This document shows positions 44,923-53,802 of a DNA stretch of 64,000 nt, piece by piece. Numbering within the stretch: position 1 is the stretch's first letter; the number at the start of each line of letters is the position of its first letter. A program made the position numbers and the translations under genes. The DNA comes from CBDAUN01 sp965214875 (lineage in GTDB: Bacteria; Pseudomonadota; Gammaproteobacteria; Arenicellales; JAJDZL01): the NCBI GenBank assembly GCA_965214875.1, contig OZ243980.1, forward strand, positions 930,001 through 994,000. The letters are read 5' to 3'. Under the pieces are notes generated by a model. The model saw only the letters and a list, made by a program, of their open reading frames with translations. It ran no database searches and was not told where the DNA came from.

Positions 44923-47055
44923 ATGAATGGTGGTCGATCAAATCTTGCCGAAGTGTCGCGGCAAAGTCAAAGTCCTATAGACCGGCTGCAGGTCGCGTCT
45001 TACGACACATGGGATAAAAAATACAGATTGAAGTCTCAAAGCGGGCAGCCGATAGATCAAAGCCTGGACGACACCTTTGCTAGAATTGCGCAAGCCTTGT
45101 CGCAAGTCGAAAAGCCTCAGGATCGTCAGTACTGGTTCGAGCAGTTCTTGTGGGCATTGCAAAATGGCGCTGTCCCTGCCGGACGCATCGTTTCGAACGC
45201 GGGTGCGCTTGAGCACAAGCCAGAAACGAGCACAATCAACTGCACGGTATCCAGAACCGTTTCAGATTCGATGCGGGACATTATGGAGTCGCTGACCGAA
45301 GCTGCGTTGACACTTAAGGCGGGTTGCGGGATTGGTTATGAGTTTTCCACGTTGCGACCGAAAGGTGCTTTTGTGCGCGGTGCCGGTGCCAACACCTCAG
45401 GGCCGTTGCCGTTTATGGATGTTTTTGATGCAATGTGCTTCACCGTGTCCTCCGCTGGCGGTCGTCGGGGTGCGCAGATGGGTGTGTTCGACGTATCGCA
45501 TCCCGATGTGCTGGAATTCATCAAGGCTAAGCGCGAGAACGGACGGTTGCGACAATTCAACCTGTCATGCTTGATCACGGACGATTTCGTTCGCGCAGTT
45601 CGCGACAATGATCTTTGGAAGCTAGTATTTCCCGCCCGGCAGTCTGAAGTTGATAAAGGATGCGAGACGCTGTGGCGCTATTGGCCGGGCGAATCGGAAT
45701 CATATATTCGCAACCAGGAAGGTGAAGTGCTGATGCGAGTCTATCGCACCATCAACGCGCGCTATCTGTGGGATGCGATCATGAAACTGACATACGATTT
45801 TGCAGAGCCTGGTTTCATACTCATCGATCGCGTCAACGAGATGAACAACAATTGGTTTTGCGAGGATATCCGTGCGACCAATCCATGCGGCGAGCAGCCG
45901 TTGCCGCCTCATGGCAGTTGTCTGCTGGGGTCGGTCAATCTGACTAGATTCGTTATTGATCCATTTCAGGATACAGCTCGATTCGATTGGGAGCAATACG
46001 GCGAAGTGGTTTCAGTGTTCACTAGAATGCTTGATAACGTTGTAGAGGTGCATGGATTGCCGCTCAAGGAGCAGGTCGAAGAAATCACCCGCAAGCGCCG
46101 TCACGGCATGGGGTTTCTGGGATTGGGATCGGCGCTCGCGATGATGGGAATCAAGTACGGATCTGAGGAATCGCTTGAATTTACTGAGCGGGTGGCGCAC
46201 GGACTTGCAATCAAAGGCTGGGAGACAGGTATCGAACTGGCAAAGGAAAAAGGCGCGGCGCCGATCATGGATGAGATTTTCGAGATAACGCCGAGAATGC
46301 TGCATCTGCGCCCCGAGATGGCGCGAGACGGCATAAAGCTGGGCGATAAGGTCAAAGGATCGGTGCTATTGGCGAAGTACAGCCGCTATATGCAAAAGAT
46401 GCCGCAAGAAATCGTAGATGAGATTGTCGCGCATGGCGCTCGATTTACACATCATAGTTCGATTGCACCGACGGGAACTATCAGTTTGTCAATCGGAAAC
46501 AACGTCAGCAATGGCATCGAGCCGTCTTTCGCGCATGAATATACGCGCAACGTTATTCGTGAAGGAAAAAAATCGAAAGAAAGTGTCAAAGTCTACTCGT
46601 ACGAGCTGCTCGCCTATCGCGAGCTGGTCGACCCCGATGCATCGGCATGTAGTGACAACGGACACACGCTCCCGGACTACTTTGTAACGACTGACGAGAT
46701 TTCTCCCAAGCAGCATGTGGCTGTGCAAGCGGCGGCGCAAAAGTGGGTGGATTCGTCGATATCCAAAACCGCAAATGTGCCGACCGAGTATCCGTACGAA
46801 GATTTCAAGGAAATCTATATGGATGCCTATGAAAGCGGATTGAAAGGGTGCACGACGTTTCGTTTCAATCCTGAGGCATTCCAGGGCGTACTGGTGCGTG
46901 ATTCCGATCTGGAAGATACGCTGTATCAGTTCAGACTCGATGACGGCAGCACGATTGAGCTCAAGGGCAATGAGGAAGTCGAGTATGACGGCGAGATTCA
47001 CACGGCGGCCAATTTGTACGATGCTCTGAAAGAAGGCTATTACGGAAAGTTCTGA
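44923..47055 (+). CDS. nrdJ: Ribonucleotide reductase class II, catalytic part (NrdJa)
   Basis: Adenosylcobalamin-dependent reduction of ribonucleotides to deoxyribonucleotides, oxygen-independent. 710 aa. The active-site block NPCGEQPLPPHGSCLLGSVN has Cys322. Others are STINCTVSRTVSDSM with an active-site Cys, LKAGCGIGYEFSTLRPKG, AGGRRGAQMGVFDVSHPDV, HHSSIAPTGTISLSIGNNVS and, near the end, YESGLKGCTTFRFNPE. The C-terminal zinc part is on the next gene, as in the split NrdJ of pseudomonads. The host must make or import cobalamin to use this enzyme. Confidence 0.95.
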   Translation: MNGGRSNLAEVSRQSQSPIDRLQVASYDTWDKKYRLKSQSGQPIDQSLDDTFARIAQALSQVEKPQDRQYWFEQFLWALQNGAVPAGRIVSNAGALEHKPETSTINCTVSRTVSDSMRDIMESLTEAALTLKAGCGIGYEFSTLRPKGAFVRGAGANTSGPLPFMDVFDAMCFTVSSAGGRRGAQMGVFDVSHPDVLEFIKAKRENGRLRQFNLSCLITDDFVRAVRDNDLWKLVFPARQSEVDKGCETLWRYWPGESESYIRNQEGEVLMRVYRTINARYLWDAIMKLTYDFAEPGFILIDRVNEMNNNWFCEDIRATNPCGEQPLPPHGSCLLGSVNLTRFVIDPFQDTARFDWEQYGEVVSVFTRMLDNVVEVHGLPLKEQVEEITRKRRHGMGFLGLGSALAMMGIKYGSEESLEFTERVAHGLAIKGWETGIELAKEKGAAPIMDEIFEITPRMLHLRPEMARDGIKLGDKVKGSVLLAKYSRYMQKMPQEIVDEIVAHGARFTHHSSIAPTGTISLSIGNNVSNGIEPSFAHEYTRNVIREGKKSKESVKVYSYELLAYRELVDPDASACSDNGHTLPDYFVTTDEISPKQHVAVQAAAQKWVDSSISKTANVPTEYPYEDFKEIYMDAYESGLKGCTTFRFNPEAFQGVLVRDSDLEDTLYQFRLDDGSTIELKGNEEVEYDGEIHTAANLYDALKEGYYGKF

Positions 47056-47065
47056 GGATCAGCTA

Positions 47066-47773
47066 ATGGTCAAGAAAATCGAAAGCACAATTGTCGACTA
47101 CAAGGTAGTCGAAAAGGGTGTCGCTAACGAAACGGCAAAGGGTGCTGGCCTTAATTTCAATGGCGAGGTTGATGTCAGCAATATCGTGCAGATGCATGAG
47201 CGATTAGAGCGGCCGCTTGAGCTGCTCGGCTCGACCTATAAGCTGAAGCCGCCGGTCTACAAGCATGCTTTGTATGTCACCATCAACGACATCGTGCTCA
47301 ATCCGGATACGCCCTATGCACGGCGGCGCCCATTTGAAATTTTCGTCAACTCCAAGAATATGGAGCACTTTCAGTGGATGGTGGCATTGACGCGCATTAT
47401 TTCGGCGGTGTTCCGCAAAGGCGGTGACATTACATTTCTAGTCGAAGAGTTGGAGGCAGTGTTCGACCCGAGGGGCGGCTACTTCAAAAAGGGCGGTAAA
47501 TACATGCCTTCGATCGTGGCCGAGATCGGTTCAGTGATCGAGACTCATATGAAGGCGATCGGCATGATCAAAGATGAGCAGATGCCTCAATCGACGCGGG
47601 AGCACTTGCAAGCGAAACGCATTGAGTTTGAACAGCGAACGCAGCAGGATGCAAATTATGAGAACGGATTTCCGAGCGGTTCGCAACTATGCACGGTTTG
47701 CAATACTGTGGCCATGGTTTACTTGGACGGCTGCCTGACATGCCTGAATTGCGGCGAATCAAAGTGTTCCTGA
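47066..47773 (+). CDS. nrdJb: Ribonucleotide reductase class II, C-terminal subunit (NrdJb)
   Basis: 235 aa, 10 bp after nrdJ. The beginning (TIVDYKVVEKGVANETAKGA) and the middle (RRRPFEIFVNSKNMEHFQWM, FDPRGGYFKKGGKYMPSIVA) match the C-terminal region of class II reductases. The tail holds a Cys4 zinc site, CTVCNTVAMVYLDGCLTCLN followed by CGESKC. The last Cys pair is the expected shuttle for electrons from thioredoxin to the active site. It acts only together with NrdJa. Confidence 0.9.
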   Translation: MVKKIESTIVDYKVVEKGVANETAKGAGLNFNGEVDVSNIVQMHERLERPLELLGSTYKLKPPVYKHALYVTINDIVLNPDTPYARRRPFEIFVNSKNMEHFQWMVALTRIISAVFRKGGDITFLVEELEAVFDPRGGYFKKGGKYMPSIVAEIGSVIETHMKAIGMIKDEQMPQSTREHLQAKRIEFEQRTQQDANYENGFPSGSQLCTVCNTVAMVYLDGCLTCLNCGESKCS

Positions 47774-47790
47774 TCGCCTGTTGAAGGGGA

Positions 47791-48273
47791 TCATCTGGAA
47801 ATCCGTATACCGGCGACTTCAAAACTCCAGCGCACAAATCCTTTTGGATTCGCGTGCTTGAAAGACACATTGTTGATGAAGTCCCGAGCTTGGCGCGGCG
47901 GGACGACGATCGGCACGAAGTCGACTTCTTCGCCGATGATGACGCATTCATCTGGGTTGGCATCTTCGGTTGCGCAGTCGCGCATCGTGATTTTTATCTG
48001 AATGTCGGTCAAGGCGCTTGATGAGTTGTTGGTGACCCGCCCTTTGTAATTCCAGCTATCTCCGTAGGCGCCGGTCATGCTTGTTTTTTGCAATGCGACA
48101 AGATCAGGATCGATGTCAAAATGATTTGCTTGATCTCCCCAAGGGTCAAGATAGTAGAGCGCACCCAGTAGCAGCGCCAATGTGCCTAGCAATCCAAATC
48201 CTAATTTGGGGGAGTAGTAGCTCAGCGCGATGAGCGCAATGCAAAGGACTCCTAGCAAAATCCAATGAATCAT
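47791..48273 (-). CDS. Small membrane protein with C-terminal periplasmic beta domain
   Basis: 160 aa. Two N-terminal membrane segments (IHWILLGVLCIALIALSYYS; GFGLLGTLALLLGALYYL) are followed by a soluble beta-rich domain (YKGRVTNNSSSALTDIQIKI, VDFVPIVVPPRQARDFINNV). This tail resembles FxLYD-type or Ig-like membrane-associated domains, with one Cys pair (RDCATEDANPDEC). Function is unknown. It converges with nrdJb at only 17 bp and precedes an ABC binding-protein gene on the other side. Confidence 0.65.
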   Translation of the reverse strand: MIHWILLGVLCIALIALSYYSPKLGFGLLGTLALLLGALYYLDPWGDQANHFDIDPDLVALQKTSMTGAYGDSWNYKGRVTNNSSSALTDIQIKITMRDCATEDANPDECVIIGEEVDFVPIVVPPRQARDFINNVSFKHANPKGFVRWSFEVAGIRISR

Positions 48274-48338
48274 CAGGTTGAGATCTCCTTGCCTACTGTG
48301 GTTCGGCGGTTGGTATTATGAATGCATGAGACAAGCAT

Positions 48339-50084
48339 TCACCGTTCTACTGTCCAGTGCTCGACCCAATAGGTGGTTGGAGCGGTATTTCCGGTGGGCT
48401 CGATCCCCTTGAGCCATTTTGGGATGATGTAGGGGTTTGCCCGGTAATATAGCGGAAGCACCGGCAGGTCATTGACGTATTCGTCTTGAATCGCAGCCCA
48501 GATTTTCTTGCGCTTTTGAAAGTTCAATTCGACCTCGACCGCATCGATTAGTTCATCCATGACAGGGTTTTGATAGCTCATGTAGTTGCTTCCTGAATAG
48601 TTGTTTTGTTCGGTAGGTATGTGGTCGGAATGCAATATGTCCCGAGGCGAACTTTCTGGGGAGACGATCCAAGCGAACATCGCCATGCCGCCGAACTGTC
48701 GTTTTAGCACTGTTTCACCAAAGAATACTCGTGCCGGCTGGTTGCGTATTCGAACATCGATGCCGGAGCGGCGCCATTGGCTTTGCATCACCTGCTGGAC
48801 GGTTTCGCGTACGCGTGAGCCGGCTGTGGTGCCAAACTCTAGTCTTAGCGGCTGTCCTTCGGAGTTGTGGCGTATGCCATCGCGCATGTCGTTCCAGCCG
48901 GCTTCGTCTAGCAATGCGGCGGCGGCATCGGGATCATATGGGTAGCGCATGGCATTTTCATGATAGATTGAGTCAAGGGGATTCACGAAAACATGGGCAA
49001 CTGGTTGCACTCCCTCGAAAAGCTGCTGGCTGATGGCTTCTCGGTCGATCGAAAGCAGTAGAGCTTGTCTGACTCTGAGGTCGCTGAGAATCGGGTTGGT
49101 CAGATTCAGATCGATATGCTCATAGATGAGGCCAACGCGAAAATTGTAGTTGTACTTGTCTGGGTAGCGCTTGCGAAACGCGAGCGCTTGATCTGCGGTC
49201 AGTCCCAGCACGCCGTCGATGTAGTCAATTGAACCTGATTCGAGATTGGCTTCAAGTGCAGCTGTGTTTTCGATGATGCGGACGATAATCTTGTCGAAGT
49301 GAGGGGACTGACCCGCCCACAGATCGTTGGGCTGCAATTCGATATAGGCGCCTGGTTCGATGCGGGTGACCCGATAGGGCCCATAGTAGAGTGCAGGATT
49401 ATAGGAATCGGTGTCATATGCTGATCGATTGCGGTATTCGCGCGGATTGTCGAAGTTCGCCTTTTCGATATGTTCAGGCAGAGGCTGGAGTCCCAAGGCA
49501 TTGTAGTCGTACGTGATTCGGTCGATGTGAAGCGTGAAGGTCTTTTCATCGATGATATCGACGGACCGAATGCGACGATATTCCTGGGACCCGATCATCC
49601 CCGATTCAGGGTGCTTTCCAGCTTCGATTGTAAATGCGACATCATTCGAGCTGACCGGCATCCCGTCGCCCCAGCGCGCTTCGGGGTCGATTTCATAGGT
49701 TACGGCGATGCCTTGTTTGCCATCGCCATAGGTTTTGACGATTGCCTTGCCGTTTTCCATCGTTGGCACTTCGGTGCAGAGCAGGCAGACCAGCTTCCAG
49801 TCCTTGTCGTAGACTGTAAAGGGTCGAGAGGTCATGCCGAGTACAAAGCTTTTCGCGAACATGGAGTCAAAGTGAGGATTCAGGGTCGATGGAAACTGGG
49901 TGATGCCAATGATTAATGTGTCTTTTGCATAGGCGGGACCGCTGGCAACCAAGATTAGCGCCATGATCGCGACACGCAATACGCAAGGCAGCGACGCGGG
50001 CGAAATCGCGGCAACCGGTCCGCAAGGTTTTGTTTCTGCTTGCGCGAAGGATGTTGCGCTTGGATTCGTATGTTCGGTTTTCAT
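48339..50084 (-). CDS. ABC transporter substrate-binding protein, peptide type (SBP family 5)
   Basis: 581 aa from ATG 50084, whose N-terminal extension is followed by a signal segment (VLRVAIMALILVASGPAYA). Family marks are IIGITQFPSTLNPHFDSM, YEIDPEARWGDGMPVSSNDV, LSDLRVRQALLLSIDREAIS and LPVLPLYYRANPYI. It has the size of AppA/DppA-like oligopeptide-binding proteins. No permease or ATPase genes are adjacent, as for the similar gene at 8817. Upstream ATG 50147 would add residues that are not signal-like, so 50084 is preferred. Confidence 0.85.
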   Translation of the reverse strand: MKTEHTNPSATSFAQAETKPCGPVAAISPASLPCVLRVAIMALILVASGPAYAKDTLIIGITQFPSTLNPHFDSMFAKSFVLGMTSRPFTVYDKDWKLVCLLCTEVPTMENGKAIVKTYGDGKQGIAVTYEIDPEARWGDGMPVSSNDVAFTIEAGKHPESGMIGSQEYRRIRSVDIIDEKTFTLHIDRITYDYNALGLQPLPEHIEKANFDNPREYRNRSAYDTDSYNPALYYGPYRVTRIEPGAYIELQPNDLWAGQSPHFDKIIVRIIENTAALEANLESGSIDYIDGVLGLTADQALAFRKRYPDKYNYNFRVGLIYEHIDLNLTNPILSDLRVRQALLLSIDREAISQQLFEGVQPVAHVFVNPLDSIYHENAMRYPYDPDAAAALLDEAGWNDMRDGIRHNSEGQPLRLEFGTTAGSRVRETVQQVMQSQWRRSGIDVRIRNQPARVFFGETVLKRQFGGMAMFAWIVSPESSPRDILHSDHIPTEQNNYSGSNYMSYQNPVMDELIDAVEVELNFQKRKKIWAAIQDEYVNDLPVLPLYYRANPYIIPKWLKGIEPTGNTAPTTYWVEHWTVER

Positions 50085-50924
50085 GCTCGGGTGAGGTTTG
50101 ATGCCAGCTCGGCGAATCTTGCCACTAATATAACTGCAACGCCTCATATGTGGCGAGAATCTGCTTAAGATGATTGACCTGCATTTCCCGGAATCTTTTG
50201 TGCCGTGCGCCGGCTGCAGAGCTTCGTGGCAGATTCTGCCGTTCGTTTTGAAGCAATGAACAGGTTCATTGCCAAATCTGACCCGCCGAGCTTGCGGATT
50301 TGCACGATACGCCGGTCTTTGATATGGGTGAGGCGAAAATGCTAATCAGCGGAGCAGGACAATCTTTGCGAAGACGGCGCTTCAAGCCGGTCGCTATGCA
50401 GGTCGAAGATTCGATGCCACTGAAAGTGTCCGATTTATTGGCATTTTTTGGAGATCGTTATCAGCTATCGAGCGCGGCAGGAACTTCTGCCGCCGGTCTG
50501 CGCGACGAATTGACTGAAATCCGTTCGTAAATCGACCTCAACGCGATGGCGAGTTCGAGACAAATGGCTGAACTGCTCAGTGCAACTTCGAAGAAGCGGG
50601 ATGCCGGCGGACAATGTTTGCAAACCCATCCCGGTGAATCGATGAATGGTTTGAGGGCATTGCTGCGGCATCGGGGTAATTTCGTGCCATGAGCCGTGTT
50701 TGAAGCCGCATGGGTGGAAGCTGGAATGCAGCGGATGCATTTGGGTGCAGCAATGGTGCCTACTTGCCTCTCAATTTGTGAAATAGAGCGATGCAGCCAC
50801 TACCAGCAATGAATGCCCCGGTCGCGGAGAAATCGCTGTGGTAGAACTGAAAGGGCAGCTTGCTGATGCTTGCGCATCGTGTCCGCGACAGGTTGCCGGC
50901 CAGCATTGATTTGACTGTCGCGAT
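50085..50924. other. About 840 bp without a recognisable gene
   Basis: A 76-codon frame at 50300-50530 has no motif or good ribosome site. The stretch holds the second copy of a 34-bp dispersed repeat (50856-50889). It separates the binding-protein gene from the sulfatase operon. Confidence 0.4.
50856..50889 (+). repeat. 34-bp dispersed repeat, copy 2
   Basis: Identical to 6275-6308, including the small inverted repeat GATGC-TTGC-GCATC. It lies 36 bp before the palindrome upstream of the ROK regulator. Confidence 0.75.
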
Positions 50925-50952
50925 ATTAATTTGCTCACAGTTAGCAATTAAT
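50925..50952 (+). promoter_or_regulatory. Likely operator of the ROK/sulfatase/TRAP operon
   Basis: ATTAATTTGCT (50925-50935) and AGCAATTAAT (50943-50952) form an inverted repeat with one extra base in the left arm, 20 bp before the ROK start. The AT-rich arms ending in a TTGC-type core resemble sites bound by NagC/Mlc-type ROK repressors. Autoregulation is inference. Confidence 0.5.
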
Positions 50953-50971
50953 GTCGTGTAGAATCACGCTT

Positions 50972-52222
50972 ATGACGGATATGTCCATTCAATCGACCGC
51001 CGGCATGCGCCGCTACAACCGAAAGCTGGTGCTGTCTGAAATCTATCGCCGAGCCACGGTGTCAAGAACGAAATTGGCCGCAAGCACAAGCCTGACCGCG
51101 ACCGCCATTACCCGAATCACGCGTGAACTGATTGCGGCCGGCTTGGTGGTGGAAGGCGCTCAGCTGCCTCGCAACGGAGTGCCGGGCAGAAAGGAAACGC
51201 AATTGTCGATCAGCGGCGCGATAGCGCATGTCATCGGAATTAGCCTTCATGCGGATAACCGAAGCATTGCTCTCGCAGATGTTCAAGGCGCGATCAAAGA
51301 CTTCGCCAGTCTCGACATTCCCTATTTGGCATCGCCTGACCGCGCAATTCGGAGAATTGCGGATCTGACGCGTGAACTGATCGGGCGCAATCATCTCCAT
51401 TGCAACCAGGTTATCGGGATTGCTCTCGCCCTTGCAGGCAAGATAGACCCGCTGAACGGCTTGGTGGTGGACTCTCGGATCTATCAATGGGAAAACGTGC
51501 CGATTCGCGATCTGCTGTCGTCGCAAACCGGCCTGGCGGTTTCCATTGAAAACTTGAACAACGTGGTGAATCTGTCAGAGTCACTATTTGGTCACTCGCG
51601 CGGCTGCGACAATGTTTTGATATTGCGCATCGGCACTGGCTACGTCGGGGCGAGCCTGATGCTGGATGGAAGGCTGGTTCGCAGTCGAAACTCTGCCGCC
51701 GGGCTGATTAATCATGTTCCGTTGAATATCAACGATATTGAATGCGAATGCGGTCATCTCGGTTGCATCAACACCGTGTCGTCCGGTTTCGGGATTCTTG
51801 CGCGAATGGATGACGAATCGCAGGTCTTGTTCAAGCCGAAGAATTTGTCCAGCCACAATCGCAGACTTGGACAAATCATTGATTCAGCATCGCGTGGCGA
51901 TGCCCGCCCACAAAGAATTCTGCGCGAAGGCGGTTTTGCCTTGGGCATGTACACGGCGCAACTATGCGAAGCAATTTACCCTGAAGTTGTGATTGTCGCT
52001 GGCAGAGTCGGGCGATGCCGCCATTACATGGAGGGATTCGTCGAGGCGTGGAACGAGTTTGCATCAAGCGAGAATCGTTCCGCGGTCCGAATCATCCAAT
52101 CAAACAAGTCTGTGACTGAACAGACGATCGATTTCGCGATTGAGCGATTCTTGCTTTCCATGGATCTTGACTTGGAACCGCTGATGCATATTTTCAATTC
52201 GTTCGAGCAAGAAGCTGTATGA
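50972..52222 (+). CDS. ROK-family transcriptional regulator (NagC/XylR type)
   Basis: 416 aa from ATG 50972. An N-terminal winged helix (NRKLVLSEIYRRATVSRTKL then TATAITRITRELIAAGLVVE) is followed by a ROK domain (IGIALALAGKIDPLNGLVVD, VLILRIGTGYVGASLML, AAGLINHVPLN). The zinc motif is CECGHLGC. The kinase-type catalytic Asp is absent (SIENLNNVVNLSES instead of END-type), as expected of a regulator. Its stop overlaps the first sulfatase by 4 bp. It probably senses a product of the operon and controls it through the palindrome at 50925-50952. A ROK regulator for choline-sulfatase-like genes, rather than BetI or a LysR protein, is unusual. Confidence 0.9.
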   Translation: MTDMSIQSTAGMRRYNRKLVLSEIYRRATVSRTKLAASTSLTATAITRITRELIAAGLVVEGAQLPRNGVPGRKETQLSISGAIAHVIGISLHADNRSIALADVQGAIKDFASLDIPYLASPDRAIRRIADLTRELIGRNHLHCNQVIGIALALAGKIDPLNGLVVDSRIYQWENVPIRDLLSSQTGLAVSIENLNNVVNLSESLFGHSRGCDNVLILRIGTGYVGASLMLDGRLVRSRNSAAGLINHVPLNINDIECECGHLGCINTVSSGFGILARMDDESQVLFKPKNLSSHNRRLGQIIDSASRGDARPQRILREGGFALGMYTAQLCEAIYPEVVIVAGRVGRCRHYMEGFVEAWNEFASSENRSAVRIIQSNKSVTEQTIDFAIERFLLSMDLDLEPLMHIFNSFEQEAV

Positions 52223-53802
52223 CTGGACGCTACGGAAAACCTGATGTTCTACTGCTGATGGTCGATCAGATGACGGTTCGCGCAATGAGCATGTATGGCA
52301 ACGCGGTCGCAAAGATGCCGTATCTAGATAAGCTGGCATCAGAAAGCGTACTGTTTGAAAACGCCTACTGCGCCGCACCGCTTTGCGCTCCAGCGCGCGT
52401 TGCGCTTCTGACCGGCAGGCATCCTTTCAGCGTCAACGCTTTTGATAACGCCTGCGAATTTCCAGCCAGTATTCCAACCGCGGCGCACTACCTCCGCAAG
52501 CTTGGCTATTTCTCGACTTTGTGCGGCAAAATGCATTTCATCGGCCCGGATCAGCTGCATGGTTTCGACTCCCGGCTCATGACCGATGTGTACCCGTCGT
52601 CGTACGCCTGGGCGCCAAGCTGGGACAAGGGACCGAGCTATATTACCTCTGGCGTTACTTGCGCCTCAATCATTGAGGCAGGGCCCTGCATCCGTTCGCT
52701 GCAGATCGACTATGACGACGAGGTTTGCTACCGCAGCACTCAGATGTTGTACGACTTGGCCAGACAGCGCGGGCGTCAATCCTTTTTCCTGACTGTCTCG
52801 TTTACTCACCCGCACCATCCGTTTACGATCACCGAGGAATACTGGAATCGCTATGCGCAGCAAGATATCGACCTGCCCGACGTTCGCGGTCTGCCATTTG
52901 AACAGCTTGATTACCACAGCCGCGGGCTTTACTTCGCCCACGGCCGGCATCTGCACGACATAAATTCTGAGCATGTAAGGAACGCAAGACGCGCCTACTT
53001 CGGCATGCTGTCGTACCTGGACGACAAAATAGGCCATTTGCTCCAAGTGCTGGAACAAACCGGCCTGGCCGGCAACACGCTTGTGATTTTCACCTCAGAC
53101 CATGGAGAGATGCTTGGTGAGCGCGGCATGTGGCATAAGCACCACTTTTACGAGGCCGCGGCGCGTGTTCCGTTGACTCTTCGCTTGCCCGGAAAATTGG
53201 CGCCATCAAAGATAGACGCGCCAGTTTCCCATATTGATCTATTGCCAACCCTGCTGGACATGCTGGGTGAAACCGAGCCGCTAGGCCGACTGCAAGGCAA
53301 TAGTTTGATGCCTGCCCTGCAAGGCGGCACTGTTGAGCATCCGATTTTCTGCGATTATCTCGCGATCGGTCCATGTGTGCCGTGCCGGATGATTCGAATG
53401 GGTGACCATAAGTACATGTATACGCATGGTCACGACGAGCAGATGTTCAACGTATCGCAAGACCCTGACGAGATGACCAATCTTGCGAAGGATTCAAGCA
53501 GTCAAGCGGTAAAGTCGCAGCTGAAGCATGCTTTGTTCGAGCATTGGGACCCGGACGAAATAGATCAGCGAGTCAGGGCTAGCCAGCGACGTCGGAGCGT
53601 CATCAATATGTCGCCAGGGATGCAGCCTGAGTGGGATTTCATTTACTGCAAAGATGACTCGAAACGGTTTGTGCGCAACCGGAAGGTCGATGATACGAAG
53701 GGCAAGTCGCGGTTGCCGCGGGTGGAGCCGCCGCCTCCGACCCGAATTCCCATGAGCACCTCGCAGATTGCCGAAGCGATGCAAACCGGCAGGTTGCCAT
53801 GA
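52219..53802 (+). CDS. Choline-sulfatase-like sulfatase 1
   Basis: 527 aa, cytoplasmic (no signal peptide). The sulfatase core is VLLLMVDQM with metal-binding D16-Q17, and the formylglycine site CAPAR (Cys56-Arg60) keeps the required C-x-P-x-R. Further metal and substrate regions are SGKMHFIGPDQLHGF-like CGKMHFIGPDQLHGF, VSFTHPHHPF, FTSDHGEMLGERGMWHKHHF and SHIDLLPTLLDMLG. GPDQLHG and the acidic YDDEV region are typical of choline-sulfatases (BetC). The C-terminal segment (DSKRFVRNRKVDDTKGKSRL then PRVEPPP) also fits. It hydrolyses a sulfate ester, perhaps choline-O-sulfate. It needs a formylglycine-generating enzyme encoded elsewhere. It overlaps both neighbours by 4 bp. Confidence 0.85.
   Translation: MTGRYGKPDVLLLMVDQMTVRAMSMYGNAVAKMPYLDKLASESVLFENAYCAAPLCAPARVALLTGRHPFSVNAFDNACEFPASIPTAAHYLRKLGYFSTLCGKMHFIGPDQLHGFDSRLMTDVYPSSYAWAPSWDKGPSYITSGVTCASIIEAGPCIRSLQIDYDDEVCYRSTQMLYDLARQRGRQSFFLTVSFTHPHHPFTITEEYWNRYAQQDIDLPDVRGLPFEQLDYHSRGLYFAHGRHLHDINSEHVRNARRAYFGMLSYLDDKIGHLLQVLEQTGLAGNTLVIFTSDHGEMLGERGMWHKHHFYEAAARVPLTLRLPGKLAPSKIDAPVSHIDLLPTLLDMLGETEPLGRLQGNSLMPALQGGTVEHPIFCDYLAIGPCVPCRMIRMGDHKYMYTHGHDEQMFNVSQDPDEMTNLAKDSSSQAVKSQLKHALFEHWDPDEIDQRVRASQRRRSVINMSPGMQPEWDFIYCKDDSKRFVRNRKVDDTKGKSRLPRVEPPPPTRIPMSTSQIAEAMQTGRLP

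Noticed and set aside
50300..50530. 76-codon frame upstream of the sulfatase operon
   Set aside because: No ribosome site and no recognisable features. It is kept only as part of the described gap.
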